A DNA stretch of 6,794 bases from Candidatus Lambdaproteobacteria bacterium (GTDB taxonomy: Bacteria > SAR324 > NAC60-12), in NCBI GenBank assembly GCA_012964265.1, contig DTUH01000292.1:1-6794 (forward strand), written 5' to 3'. This document shows positions 1 to 6,148 of this stretch, one piece after another. Made by a program: the position numbers and the translations under genes. How positions within the stretch are numbered: position 1 is the stretch's first letter; each line of letters opens with the position of its first letter. The notes below the pieces were generated by a model that saw nothing but the letters and a program-made list of their open reading frames with translations, was not told the DNA's origin and ran no database searches.

Positions 1-267
1 AAGTTCCCGCAGCTGATGACTGAGTTTCAATACTCCCTTCCAGCCTCTGTGACGACCCTCGGGTTCATAGCTCAGCAAAAGGTCTATTCCCTCGTATTGT
101 TCAATCAGGGGCGCGGTGTAAGGTTGTGCCAAAAACGCGATGAACGCCGCCGGGAATTTTTTACGTAAAGCGGTGACTGCAGGCAAGGTGAGGACGGTAT
201 CACCAATTCTATCCGTGCGGATCAGCAGGAAACGTTCAGGCGGGTTTGAAATTGAATTCTGTGACAT
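1..267 (-). CDS. Glycosyltransferase family 9 protein (heptosyltransferase-like), N-terminal part, cut by the window edge
   Basis: Eighty-nine codons are visible from an ATG at 267, and the rest lies beyond position 1. After about a dozen variable residues comes a first beta strand and glycine turn, FLLIRTDRIGDTVLTLPAV (about residues 13-31), which is the N-terminal signature of GT9 enzymes such as WaaC, WaaF and WaaQ. It is followed by a helix (TALRKKFP) and a second strand (AFIAFLAQPY), as expected for the first Rossmann half of a GT-B fold. Family members move heptose or related sugars from a nucleotide donor onto LPS inner core at the cytoplasmic face of the inner membrane. The acceptor and sugar cannot be told from this fragment. 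An in-frame TAA lies just upstream, so no longer start is available; the ribosome binding site is weak. The gene begins 34 bp after sdhB on the same strand and may be read from the sdh transcript. Confidence 0.82.
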   Translation of the reverse strand, partial: MSQNSISNPPERFLLIRTDRIGDTVLTLPAVTALRKKFPAAFIAFLAQPYTAPLIEQYEGIDLLLSYEPEGRHRGWKGVLKLSHQLREL

Positions 268-301
268 GAATACATTTTGCTGTTTTCTACAAAATTATAG
301 A

Positions 302-1048
302 CTATGCCCTAAAAATATTGCGCCATAGTTTACCTGAAACCTGACGGCCCATTTCGGCAATTGATTCGGTTAGCGGAATAGATTTGGGACAGGCTTCAAC
401 GCAGTTTTGGGCGTTACCGCAATCTGCAATTCCACCTTCCTGCATGAGGGTGTCAAGCCGTTCATCAGCAATGTTCTTTGCGGTTGGATGCATGTTGAAG
501 AGACGTGACTGACTGATGGCCGCCGCACCGAGGAAGTTGTTGCCGCTGCTGTATTGCGGACATGCTTCCACACAACATCCACAGGTCATGCATTCCGAAA
601 GCGTGTAGGCAATTTCCTGATGTTTTTGAGCAAGACGGTCTCCGGGGCCGAGGTCGTGGTAGCCGTCTGCTGTGACCCAGGCCTGCACTTTTTTGAGGGC
701 CTCAAACATTCTGGAACGATCAACCGTTAAGTCCCTGATAACCGGAAACTTGCTCATGGGTTCAAGTCTGATTGGTTTTTTGAGTTGGTCCACCAACGCA
801 CTGCATGACTGATGCACCTTGCCGTTGATGAGCATGGTGCAGGCACCGCATACTTCTTCCAGACAATTGCTTTCCCAAACTACCGGTGTTACTTCCTCAC
901 CTTTTGAGTTAACAGGATTGGCCTGAATATCCATCAAACAGGAGATAACATTTGAGTTGGCAACATAAGGAATTGTGAAGGTTTCCCAATATGATCCGGA
1001 GTTTTCCGAATCCTGGCGTTTGATTTTGAATGTAACAGTTTCTGGCAT
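302..1048 (-). CDS. sdhB: Succinate dehydrogenase / fumarate reductase iron-sulfur subunit
   Basis: This 248-residue subunit passes electrons from the flavin of SdhA to the membrane quinone site through three Fe-S clusters. The N-terminal plant-type ferredoxin domain (about 1-110) holds the [2Fe-2S] ligands C62, C67, C70 and C82 in the context NCLEEVCGAC. The C-terminal domain has C153-x2-C156-x2-C159-x3-C163-P and C210-x5-C216-x3-C220-P. By the family pattern C153, C156, C159 and C220 bind [4Fe-4S], and C163, C210 and C216 bind [3Fe-4S]. An additional Cys, C158, lies between two ligands, as in enterobacterial SdhB. Conserved stretches such as NPVNSKGEEVTPVVW and RDLTVDRSRMFE resemble the Bacillus-type and related subunits. 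The start is an ATG with a good ribosome binding site overlapping the sdhA stop, and the intergenic gap is only 9 nt, so translation is probably coupled. Length and cysteine set indicate an intact gene. Confidence 0.97.
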   Translation of the reverse strand: MPETVTFKIKRQDSENSGSYWETFTIPYVANSNVISCLMDIQANPVNSKGEEVTPVVWESNCLEEVCGACTMLINGKVHQSCSALVDQLKKPIRLEPMSKFPVIRDLTVDRSRMFEALKKVQAWVTADGYHDLGPGDRLAQKHQEIAYTLSECMTCGCCVEACPQYSSGNNFLGAAAISQSRLFNMHPTAKNIADERLDTLMQEGGIADCGNAQNCVEACPKSIPLTESIAEMGRQVSGKLWRNIFRA

Positions 1049-1054
1049 ATTCTA

Positions 1055-1059
1055 TCCTC
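1055..1059 (-). promoter_or_regulatory. Ribosome binding site of sdhB, overlapping the sdhA stop codon
   Basis: On the minus strand GAGGA lies six nucleotides before the sdhB ATG and shares bases with the TGA of sdhA (1058-1060). Ribosomes ending sdhA therefore finish on the sdhB initiation site, which supports coupled synthesis of the two soluble subunits. Confidence 0.7.
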
Positions 1060-2992
1060 AGTCGTATTTTCTAGGGCGTGGAGCAATGAGAGAAGTATCC
1101 ACTTCCTCATAAGAAATTTCCGGGCCGCCGTCCTGATAAGCGGCAATGGTAGTTTTGAGCCATTTGATGTTGTTTTCAGAAAAGCGTTTCATGTACGCCA
1201 AATGTTCCGGAGCAAACGCGTCTTCTTTAATTGTTCCGGATTCTTTTTGTTTTTCAAATTCCAAATAGGTTTCGGGCCGGAAATCATCCGGCTGATGAAG
1301 ATCAAATTCCGGTTTGTAATGTGAACCCCGGAATTCGTCTCTTAACAGCGCACCCTTCGTGATAATTTTGGAAAGCTGAATCATGTTCCAGAGTTGGTTG
1401 ATGAAACTTGGTACAGGATTGGCCCAATCATTAGTATCCACACATTTAATATCTTGCCAGCGTGATTCAAATTCATCAATTTTATCGAGCGTTGATTTCA
1501 GTTTGGAATTTTCCCTGACGATCAATACATTGGAAATCATCTCTTCTGCCATCTCTCTATGCAGAGCATAAGGATTTTCTTTACCGTTCATGCCCTTGAT
1601 GTTTTCATAGCTTTCATGCCATTTTTTAACGGAAGCGGAAAAGACGGTTTCCGGAATATCTTCAGCAGCTTCCGGAACATTTTTTACGTAATTTAGTACG
1701 CCCGGACTCATCATCAAACCGGTGTAGATGCAGCTCAGCAATGAGTTTGCTCCCAGGCGGTTTCCACCGTGAAACTGATAGTCGGCTTCACCCGCAGCAT
1801 AAAGCCCGGTGATCGATGTCATTTGATTATTTGGAGATTGATGATCGATCAGCCCTTCATTTGTACGTGTGTAATCAGTCCAGATACCGCCCATTGAATA
1901 ATGCACTGCCGGAAAAATTTCCATCGGTTCTTCACGGGGATCGACACCGGTAAATTTTTCGTAAATCTCAAGAATTCCACCCAGACGTTGATCAAGAAAT
2001 TCGCGGGTGTGATGTGTTAAATCGAGATAGACTTTCATTTCTCCATGAACGCCTAATTTGTCATTCACGCAAATATCATAAATTTCACGCGCTCCAACAT
2101 CACGCGGCACCAGATTTCCAAAAAGCGGATAACGTTCTTCGAGAAAATAAAAACGTTCTTTTTCAGGAATTTCTTTAGGCTTGCGTGGATCACCAGCTTT
2201 TCGCGGCACCCAAATTCTTCCGCCTTCTCCGCGTGCGGACTCACTCATCAAACGCAATTTATCACGACCCGGAATTGCTGACGGATGGATTTGAATGAAC
2301 TCGCCGTTTCCGTATTTTGCGCCCTGTAAATATGCGGATGTGACTGCCGTTCCTGTGCAAACCATGGAATTTGTGGAGCGTCCGTAAACCAGTCCTGGAC
2401 CTCCTGTGGCTAAAATCACAGCATCGCCTTTTTCCGCCTTGATTTCTCCGCTGCGTAAATTGTGAATGACCGCTCCGACGCAGCGTCCGTTGTCGTTAAG
2501 CACAGCGCCGAGATATTCGTGCCATTCCATTTTTTCGACTAAACCCTGCACCTCAAAGTGTCGAACCTGTTCATCAAGCGCATACAAAAGCTGCTGCCCT
2601 GTAGTCGCGCCGGCAAATGCGGTACGGTGGTAAAGGGTGCCGCCAAATCTGCGGAAATCGAGATTGCCTTCAGGAGTACGGTTGAACGTTACCCCCAGCC
2701 GGTCCATGAGGTTGATGATGTATGGAGCGTGGTGACACATGTCTTTGCAGAGCGGTTGGTGTGCCAAAAAATCACCGCCCTTGACCGTATCATAAAAATG
2801 AATATCCGGAGAGTCACCTTCGCCTTTGATATTGACCGCACCATTGATGCCCCCCTGAGCGCAGACAGAGTGTGAACGTTTGACCGGTAAAAATGAGACC
2901 ACCAGCACGGACATTCCGAGTTCTGCCATTTTCATGGTCGCGGCCAGTCCTGCTAAACCGCCTCCAATTACAATTACCCGTTGCTTGCTCAT
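1058..2992 (-). CDS. sdhA: Succinate dehydrogenase / fumarate reductase flavoprotein subunit
   Basis: This 644-residue catalytic subunit oxidises succinate to fumarate in the TCA cycle on the cytoplasmic face of the membrane. The FAD-binding Rossmann motif is at the N-terminus (IVIGGGLAGLAA, G10-G15). RSHSVCAQGG places the covalent-FAD histidine at H41. The active-site set is complete by family alignment: H236 (HPSAI), E251 and R254 (ESARGEGG), R297 (LVPRD, the proton-shuttle arginine), H364 (HYSMGGI) and R412 (GGNRLGANS). The C-terminal part (about 450-644) is the helical domain, ending in the family-typical RPRKYD. The protein is longer than the Bacillus enzyme (about 586), partly through a charged loop at about 263-281. 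The ATG at 2992 was chosen because the Rossmann strand starts right after it. GGAA lies eight nucleotides upstream. A longer TTG-initiated reading would overlap sdhC by 112 nt and adds unrelated sequence. It starts 14 nt after the sdhC stop. Confidence 0.97.
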   Translation of the reverse strand: MSKQRVIVIGGGLAGLAATMKMAELGMSVLVVSFLPVKRSHSVCAQGGINGAVNIKGEGDSPDIHFYDTVKGGDFLAHQPLCKDMCHHAPYIINLMDRLGVTFNRTPEGNLDFRRFGGTLYHRTAFAGATTGQQLLYALDEQVRHFEVQGLVEKMEWHEYLGAVLNDNGRCVGAVIHNLRSGEIKAEKGDAVILATGGPGLVYGRSTNSMVCTGTAVTSAYLQGAKYGNGEFIQIHPSAIPGRDKLRLMSESARGEGGRIWVPRKAGDPRKPKEIPEKERFYFLEERYPLFGNLVPRDVGAREIYDICVNDKLGVHGEMKVYLDLTHHTREFLDQRLGGILEIYEKFTGVDPREEPMEIFPAVHYSMGGIWTDYTRTNEGLIDHQSPNNQMTSITGLYAAGEADYQFHGGNRLGANSLLSCIYTGLMMSPGVLNYVKNVPEAAEDIPETVFSASVKKWHESYENIKGMNGKENPYALHREMAEEMISNVLIVRENSKLKSTLDKIDEFESRWQDIKCVDTNDWANPVPSFINQLWNMIQLSKIITKGALLRDEFRGSHYKPEFDLHQPDDFRPETYLEFEKQKESGTIKEDAFAPEHLAYMKRFSENNIKWLKTTIAAYQDGGPEISYEEVDTSLIAPRPRKYD

Positions 2993-3006
2993 TAAAAAAT
3001 TTCCAT

Positions 3007-3624
3007 TTACCAAATTGCAGACAGTGCGTACAGGGCACTGGCCGATAAAATAATGAAAAGAAGGATGCTTAAAATACGGACCCTTACTTGGGATTTTGGA
3101 GTGAGGGCGATACCCCAAGTCATGCTGAAGGTGTTGAGACCGTTCGCAAAATGAAAGACAGCTCCCAAAACACCAAGCAGATAAACCGACTTGGTAATGA
3201 TACCTGATTCAGGATCGGCAAATCCGCTGGAAAGATGTTCAAAATGGGTTCCCCAGGTTCCCGCTAACCAGGGGCCAAGCTGCGTATTCCAAACATGCGC
3301 GATTATGAAGAGCAGTACGCCGATTCCGCTGATGCGCTGCAGCCAATAAAGCAGGTGCGAAAAATAAGTGTAAGAAGGCTGAATACTGGATTCAAAAATC
3401 AGGCGGATGCCAAAGAATGCGTGAAAGAAAAGTGGGATATAAACAACAATTACCAAGACCCAAATCGCCAAGGGACTGTCGTAAAATCCGTTGACAACCT
3501 CATTGTAGACCTCTGCGCCGGAATGCAGATACAACTGCAGATAGAGATGGTACACCAAAAAAAGTCCTACCGGCACAATACCGGTCAAACTATGGATGCG
3601 CCGTGCAAGAAAGTGCGAGTCCAT
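3007..3624 (-). CDS. sdhC: Succinate dehydrogenase cytochrome b subunit, single diheme membrane anchor (type B)
   Basis: This 205-residue integral membrane protein anchors SdhAB and carries electrons to quinone. Five hydrophobic segments are visible, at about 12-34, 52-76, 95-112, 146-165 and 183-204. Four histidines fall where the two-haem Bacillus subtilis SdhC has its axial ligands: H26 (FLVYHL), H68 (LFFHAFFG), H110 (IAHVWNT) and H158 (FHFANG). Family-conserved stretches RRIHSLTGIVPVG, LQRISG and TWGIALTPKSQ support the call. In this class one polypeptide replaces the SdhC/SdhD pair, and no sdhD is present here. Diheme anchors are usually associated with menaquinone, so use of menaquinone is a reasonable inference, not a demonstration. 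The ATG at 3624 follows AAGAG at six-nucleotide spacing. It is the first gene of the sdhCAB cluster, preceded by a 150-bp spacer from rpsT that would have to contain any dedicated promoter. No convincing -35/-10 pair was seen there. Confidence 0.95.
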   Translation of the reverse strand: MDSHFLARRIHSLTGIVPVGLFLVYHLYLQLYLHSGAEVYNEVVNGFYDSPLAIWVLVIVVYIPLFFHAFFGIRLIFESSIQPSYTYFSHLLYWLQRISGIGVLLFIIAHVWNTQLGPWLAGTWGTHFEHLSSGFADPESGIITKSVYLLGVLGAVFHFANGLNTFSMTWGIALTPKSQVRVRILSILLFIILSASALYALSAIW

Positions 3625-3695
3625 AAATCACTCTTAACCAAAAAAAATATTAAACAAACGCTGAAAAACTCAGGGTTTACTCTATCACGAGGGGG

Positions 3696-3728
3696 AGCCG
3701 ATTAGAAAGTGGTTTTTTCTAATCGGCT
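3696..3728. repeat. Perfect 13-bp inverted repeat (hairpin) between rpsT and sdhC
   Basis: The arms AGCCGATTAGAAA (3696-3708) and TTTCTAATCGGCT (3716-3728) are exact reverse complements separated by a 7-nt loop. A minus-strand transcript leaving rpsT would form a strong hairpin about 46 nt after the stop codon. It is followed by CCCCCTCGTG rather than a U-run, and no T-run follows on the plus strand either, so it is not a textbook intrinsic terminator. It could be a U-less terminator, an mRNA-stabilising or processing hairpin between the two operons, or a protein-binding palindrome upstream of sdhC. Confidence 0.6.
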
Positions 3729-3774
3729 AAGGGAGCAGAACTGTAATAAGCCTTTTTTAGAACGACAGTTTGGA

Positions 3775-4044
3775 TCAGCTTGACGCTGTTTTAGCCATGG
3801 AAAGGGCCAGTCGTGATTTGTAGCGGGAGCCGGTGCGTTTGTGCAGGATTCCTTTTGTGACAGCTTTATCGATATTTTTTTGAACTCCGGGATATGCTTC
3901 TTGTACCTGTTCAATATTTCCGCCATCCAGAATCAGGCGGAATTTTTTAATTACTGTGCGCAGATCTGAACGTAACGAACGGTTCTGAGCTGTACGTTTA
4001 ATTGTTTGCCTAACTCGCTTAAGCGCAGACTTGTGATGAGCCAT
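3775..4044 (-). CDS. rpsT: 30S ribosomal protein S20
   Basis: This 89-residue basic protein binds 16S rRNA in the body of the small subunit and is rich in Lys and Arg. It has the typical S20 start MAHHKSALKRVRQT and the conserved stretches RTAQNRSLRSDLRTVIKK and KGILHKRTGSRYKSRL. Length and composition match the family, which folds as a three-helix bundle. The ATG at 4044 is preceded by a strong Shine-Dalgarno sequence (AAGGA, seven nucleotides away). It follows yraN by 17 nt on the same strand, so it is probably the last gene of the rpsP-rimM-trmD-rplS-rnhB-yraN transcript. In many bacteria rpsT is transcribed alone, so the linkage is somewhat unusual. A promoter inside yraN cannot be ruled out by eye. 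Confidence 0.96.
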   Translation of the reverse strand: MAHHKSALKRVRQTIKRTAQNRSLRSDLRTVIKKFRLILDGGNIEQVQEAYPGVQKNIDKAVTKGILHKRTGSRYKSRLALSMAKTASS

Positions 4045-4051
4045 ATGTGGT

Positions 4052-4055
4052 TCCT
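4052..4055 (-). promoter_or_regulatory. Strong ribosome binding site of rpsT
   Basis: The minus strand reads AAAAAAGGAACCACAT before the ATG, placing AGGA seven nucleotides from the start. It is the clearest Shine-Dalgarno in the first block and fits the high expression needed for a ribosomal protein. Confidence 0.65.
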
Positions 4056-4061
4056 TTTTTC

Positions 4062-4421
4062 TTAAAAAGCGTTGATAAAATGATCTATGTTCGGCGGTTT
4101 ACCATCCCCCAGTTGTACAGCAATCACGTCAAAACGCGGCTGCAGATACGTTAGATGCTTCTGGCTGAGATAAAGCTCACCCAGTTGGCGCAACTTTGCA
4201 ATTTTTTTCGCAGTTACCGACAAAGACGGATGCGGTCCACCGGTACCCCTGCGTGTTTTAACCTCACAAAATACAATAAATTCTTCGTATTCAGCAATAA
4301 TGTCAAGCTCACCGAGTCTGGAACGGTGATTTCGCTCAACTATGCGGTAACCTGACTCCTGTAAAAAATCGCAGGCGATTTGCTCTCCAACTGCTCCAGT
4401 CTGTATGCGTTGTTTTGTCAC
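4062..4421 (-). CDS. yraN: UPF0102 family protein YraN (predicted endonuclease-like fold)
   Basis: The product has 119 residues, the normal size for UPF0102. Family motifs are in order: GAVGEQIACDFL (about 9-20), YRIVERNHRSRLGELDIIA (25-43), FCEVKTRR (51-58) and RFDVIAV (97-103). E13, D40, E53 and K55 match the acidic and lysine positions of a PD-(D/E)xK nuclease-like core, to which the family is related. Its biological role is not established, although its frequent position next to rnhB suggests a nucleic-acid role. The start is GTG at 4421, whose last bases form the TGA stop of rnhB (GTGA, 4-nt overlap), so translation is likely coupled. No strong Shine-Dalgarno sequence is visible. Confidence 0.93.
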   Translation of the reverse strand: MTKQRIQTGAVGEQIACDFLQESGYRIVERNHRSRLGELDIIAEYEEFIVFCEVKTRRGTGGPHPSLSVTAKKIAKLRQLGELYLSQKHLTYLQPRFDVIAVQLGDGKPPNIDHFINAF

Positions 4422-5071
4422 AGCAAACTCATCTGCACCGGTTTAAGTCTGAATGACTTACGATGCAACGGCGTCAGTCCATATTTCGCAATTGCCTCCC
4501 TGTGCATTTTGGTCGGATATCCCTTGTGGCTTTCAAAGCCCCATTCCGGATAACGCGCTGCATTTTCGAGCATTATCCTGTCCCGCGTCACTTTGGCCAA
4601 AATTGAAGCCGCAGCAATGCTTTTGGAACGAGCGTCGCCTTTAATTACAGTTTCACCAGGTACTTTTGTATGCGGATAATGATTTCCGTCAACGAGAGCA
4701 TAATCTGCAGCAGGTTCTATTTCAGTGAGGCAGCGATACATTCCAAAAAGTGTAGCCTGCAAAATATCCAACCTGTCAATTTCCTGCGGAGAAATTGAAA
4801 CAATTTTAAAAGCCTGTGCCTCACTGCAAACGAGATCAAACAAGCACTCCCGTTTTTGAGCAGAGAGCCGCTTTGAATCATCAAGAGGATGTCCGGTGTT
4901 CCAAGCTTCTCCTAAAATAACCGCAGCAACTACAACCGGCCCGGCCAGTGGGCCTCGGCCTGCTTCATCGACACCGGCGATATTTCTGAATCCACGGTTT
5001 AAAGCCGCTGTTTCAAACTCAAGCGTTGGGACGAGCCCTGACGCGTTCTTTGATCCGCGCTGCTTTTCCAC
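4418..5071 (-). CDS. rnhB: Ribonuclease HII
   Basis: This 217-residue enzyme cuts the RNA strand of RNA:DNA hybrids and removes single ribonucleotides misincorporated in DNA. The family signature GVDEAGRGPLAGPVVVAAV spans about 33-51 and contains the catalytic D35 and E36 and the GRG ribonucleotide-sensing motif (38-40). DDSKRLS follows at 64-70. D128 (VDGN) and D146 (KGDARS) complete the four acidic metal ligands, with the 18-residue spacing seen in characterised RNase HII. SIAAASILAKVTRDR (151-165) and the C-terminal SHKGYPT and HRKSF are also typical. The start is GTG at 5071. No ATG, GTG or TTG lies in frame between it and the catalytic D35, so the 53-nt overlap with the end of rplS appears unavoidable. 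The first 17 or so residues are not conserved, and no clear ribosome binding site is seen. Confidence 0.95.
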   Translation of the reverse strand: MEKQRGSKNASGLVPTLEFETAALNRGFRNIAGVDEAGRGPLAGPVVVAAVILGEAWNTGHPLDDSKRLSAQKRECLFDLVCSEAQAFKIVSISPQEIDRLDILQATLFGMYRCLTEIEPAADYALVDGNHYPHTKVPGETVIKGDARSKSIAAASILAKVTRDRIMLENAARYPEWGFESHKGYPTKMHREAIAKYGLTPLHRKSFRLKPVQMSLL

Positions 5072-5387
5072 GTCGTGCCCGCAAGTAATATAGTTTTGCC
5101 TGTCGTACTTTTCCGATTTTTATGACATCAACACTTTCAATCCGTGGAGAGTGCAGCGGAAAAATTCGCTCAACACCGTACCCTTGTGTTACTTTTCGTA
5201 CAGTGAAAGTTGCCTTATTGTTGCCTGCACCGCAATGCTTGCCGATGATGACGCCTTCGAATGCCTGGATGCGTTCCTTGTTTCCTTCCGTAATCCGGTA
5301 ATTAACACGGACAGTAGAGCCGACTCTTAACTCCGGCAACCCGCTGCGTAATTGAGATTGTTCAATTTTTTCCAATGCGGTTGACAT
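5019..5387 (-). CDS. rplS: 50S ribosomal protein L19
   Basis: This 122-residue protein sits at the 30S-50S interface of the large subunit. The family core is obvious: PELRVGSTVRVNYRITEGNK (about 18-37), RIQAFEGVIIGK (39-50), TFTVRKVTQGYGVERIFPLHSPRI (about 60-83) and the C-terminal RQAKLYYLRARRGKAARIKE (95-114). The length is close to normal, with a few additional basic residues at the end. The ATG at 5387 is preceded by AAGAG at seven nucleotides. A 74-nt gap separates it from trmD, the longest inside this operon; it holds only weak short inverted repeats and no recognisable leader element. Its last 53 nt also encode the start of rnhB in another frame. Confidence 0.97.
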   Translation of the reverse strand: MSTALEKIEQSQLRSGLPELRVGSTVRVNYRITEGNKERIQAFEGVIIGKHCGAGNNKATFTVRKVTQGYGVERIFPLHSPRIESVDVIKIGKVRQAKLYYLRARRGKAARIKERVRARPNA

Positions 5388-5461
5388 TATTTTTCTCTTT
5401 GTTATGTGTGAATATTATTAAAACGATGTTTGTTCCTTAACATGCAACTGGTATAACCATT

Positions 5462-6148
5462 TTAAAGCAGATCCGGACGTCGTTTTTTAGTCCGGAATAC
5501 AGCTTGCTTTTCCCGCCACTCTGCGATTTTTTTATGGTTTCCGGACATTAATTCTTCCGGAACATCCATGCCCTCATAACTTGCAGGCCGCGTATATTGC
5601 GGAAATTCCAGCAAGGATTGGGAGAAAGATTCCTGTTCTACCGATTCCATGTTTCCAAGAATATCCGGCACGAGACGGCTGATGGACTCAATCATTGTCA
5701 TCGCAATGACCTCACCGCCTAAACAAATGAAATCTCCTCCTGAAATTTCCTCATCCACCAAACTGCGAATCCGCTCATCAAAACCTTCGTAGCGTCCGCA
5801 AATCAGGGTCAAAACAGCTTTCCGCCCGCTCAGTTGTTTTGCTTTTTCCTGCGTAAACGGCTGACCCTGCGGCGTCACTAATATAGTGTGAGTTTCACGT
5901 CCTTCATTCCGGTGAAACTCTTTTTGTTCCGCAAGCGTCTGTGCAATAGGTTCAATCCGTAAGACCATTCCCGGGCCCCCGCCGTATGGTGTGTCATCAA
6001 CCTGAAGATGCTTTCCACGGCCATGCTTGCGAAAATTGATCAAACTTACATGCAGATGTTGCTGCTCAATCGCCCTTTTAATAAGACTTTCTTCCAGAAA
6101 TGAAGAAAAAATTTCCGGAAATAAGGTCAAAACCTCAAAGCGCAACAT
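5462..6148 (-). CDS. trmD: tRNA (guanine-N1)-methyltransferase
   Basis: This enzyme uses S-adenosylmethionine to methylate N1 of G37 next to the anticodon, preventing +1 frameshifting. The 228-residue protein has the SPOUT (trefoil-knot) features of TrmD: FEVLTLFPEIF at the start, DDTPYGGGPGMV (51-62), LICGRYEGFDERI (115-127), SGGDFICLGGEVIAM in the knot (136-150), SRLVPDILGN (157-166), LLEFPQYTRP (179-188) and LMSGNHKKIAEWR (200-212). R158 matches the catalytic arginine (R154 in E. coli). The position of the E. coli general base D169 is a glutamate here, E173 in ESFSQSLL. The protein is slightly shorter than the E. coli enzyme (about 255). Its ATG overlaps the end of rimM by 14 nt, implying translational coupling. 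Confidence 0.97.
   Translation of the reverse strand: MLRFEVLTLFPEIFSSFLEESLIKRAIEQQHLHVSLINFRKHGRGKHLQVDDTPYGGGPGMVLRIEPIAQTLAEQKEFHRNEGRETHTILVTPQGQPFTQEKAKQLSGRKAVLTLICGRYEGFDERIRSLVDEEISGGDFICLGGEVIAMTMIESISRLVPDILGNMESVEQESFSQSLLEFPQYTRPASYEGMDVPEELMSGNHKKIAEWREKQAVFRTKKRRPDLL

Noticed and set aside
294..299. Perfect TATAAT on the minus strand between sdhB and the glycosyltransferase gene.
   Set aside because: No -35-like hexamer lies at 16-18 nt spacing and there is no extended -10 TG, so chance in an AT-rich gap is the simpler reading.
2558..2875. 105-codon plus-strand open frame antisense to sdhA.
   Set aside because: The opposite strand carries conserved FAD-binding sequence, and this frame shows no motif or ribosome binding site.
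2993..3118. Upstream extension of sdhA to a TTG at 3118.
   Set aside because: It would overlap sdhC by 112 nt and adds 42 residues without family similarity before the Rossmann strand. The ATG at 2992 fits the family start.
3625..3695. sdhC promoter in the rpsT-sdhC spacer.
   Set aside because: A TAATAT-like -10 occurs near 3650, but the hexamer 17 nt upstream (CCTGAG) does not resemble a -35 box; a promoter may exist but cannot be supported by eye.
3295..3705. 136-codon plus-strand open frame antisense to sdhC.
   Set aside because: It is antisense to a clearly coding membrane gene, contains no recognisable domain, and its end runs through the intergenic hairpin; it is a shadow frame.
5388..5461. 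Possible L19 leader RNA or internal promoter in the 74-nt trmD-rplS gap.
   Set aside because: Only 4-bp stems (TGGT/ACCA and TGTT/AACA) and a weak TAATAT are visible, with no good -35 and no motif I recognise.
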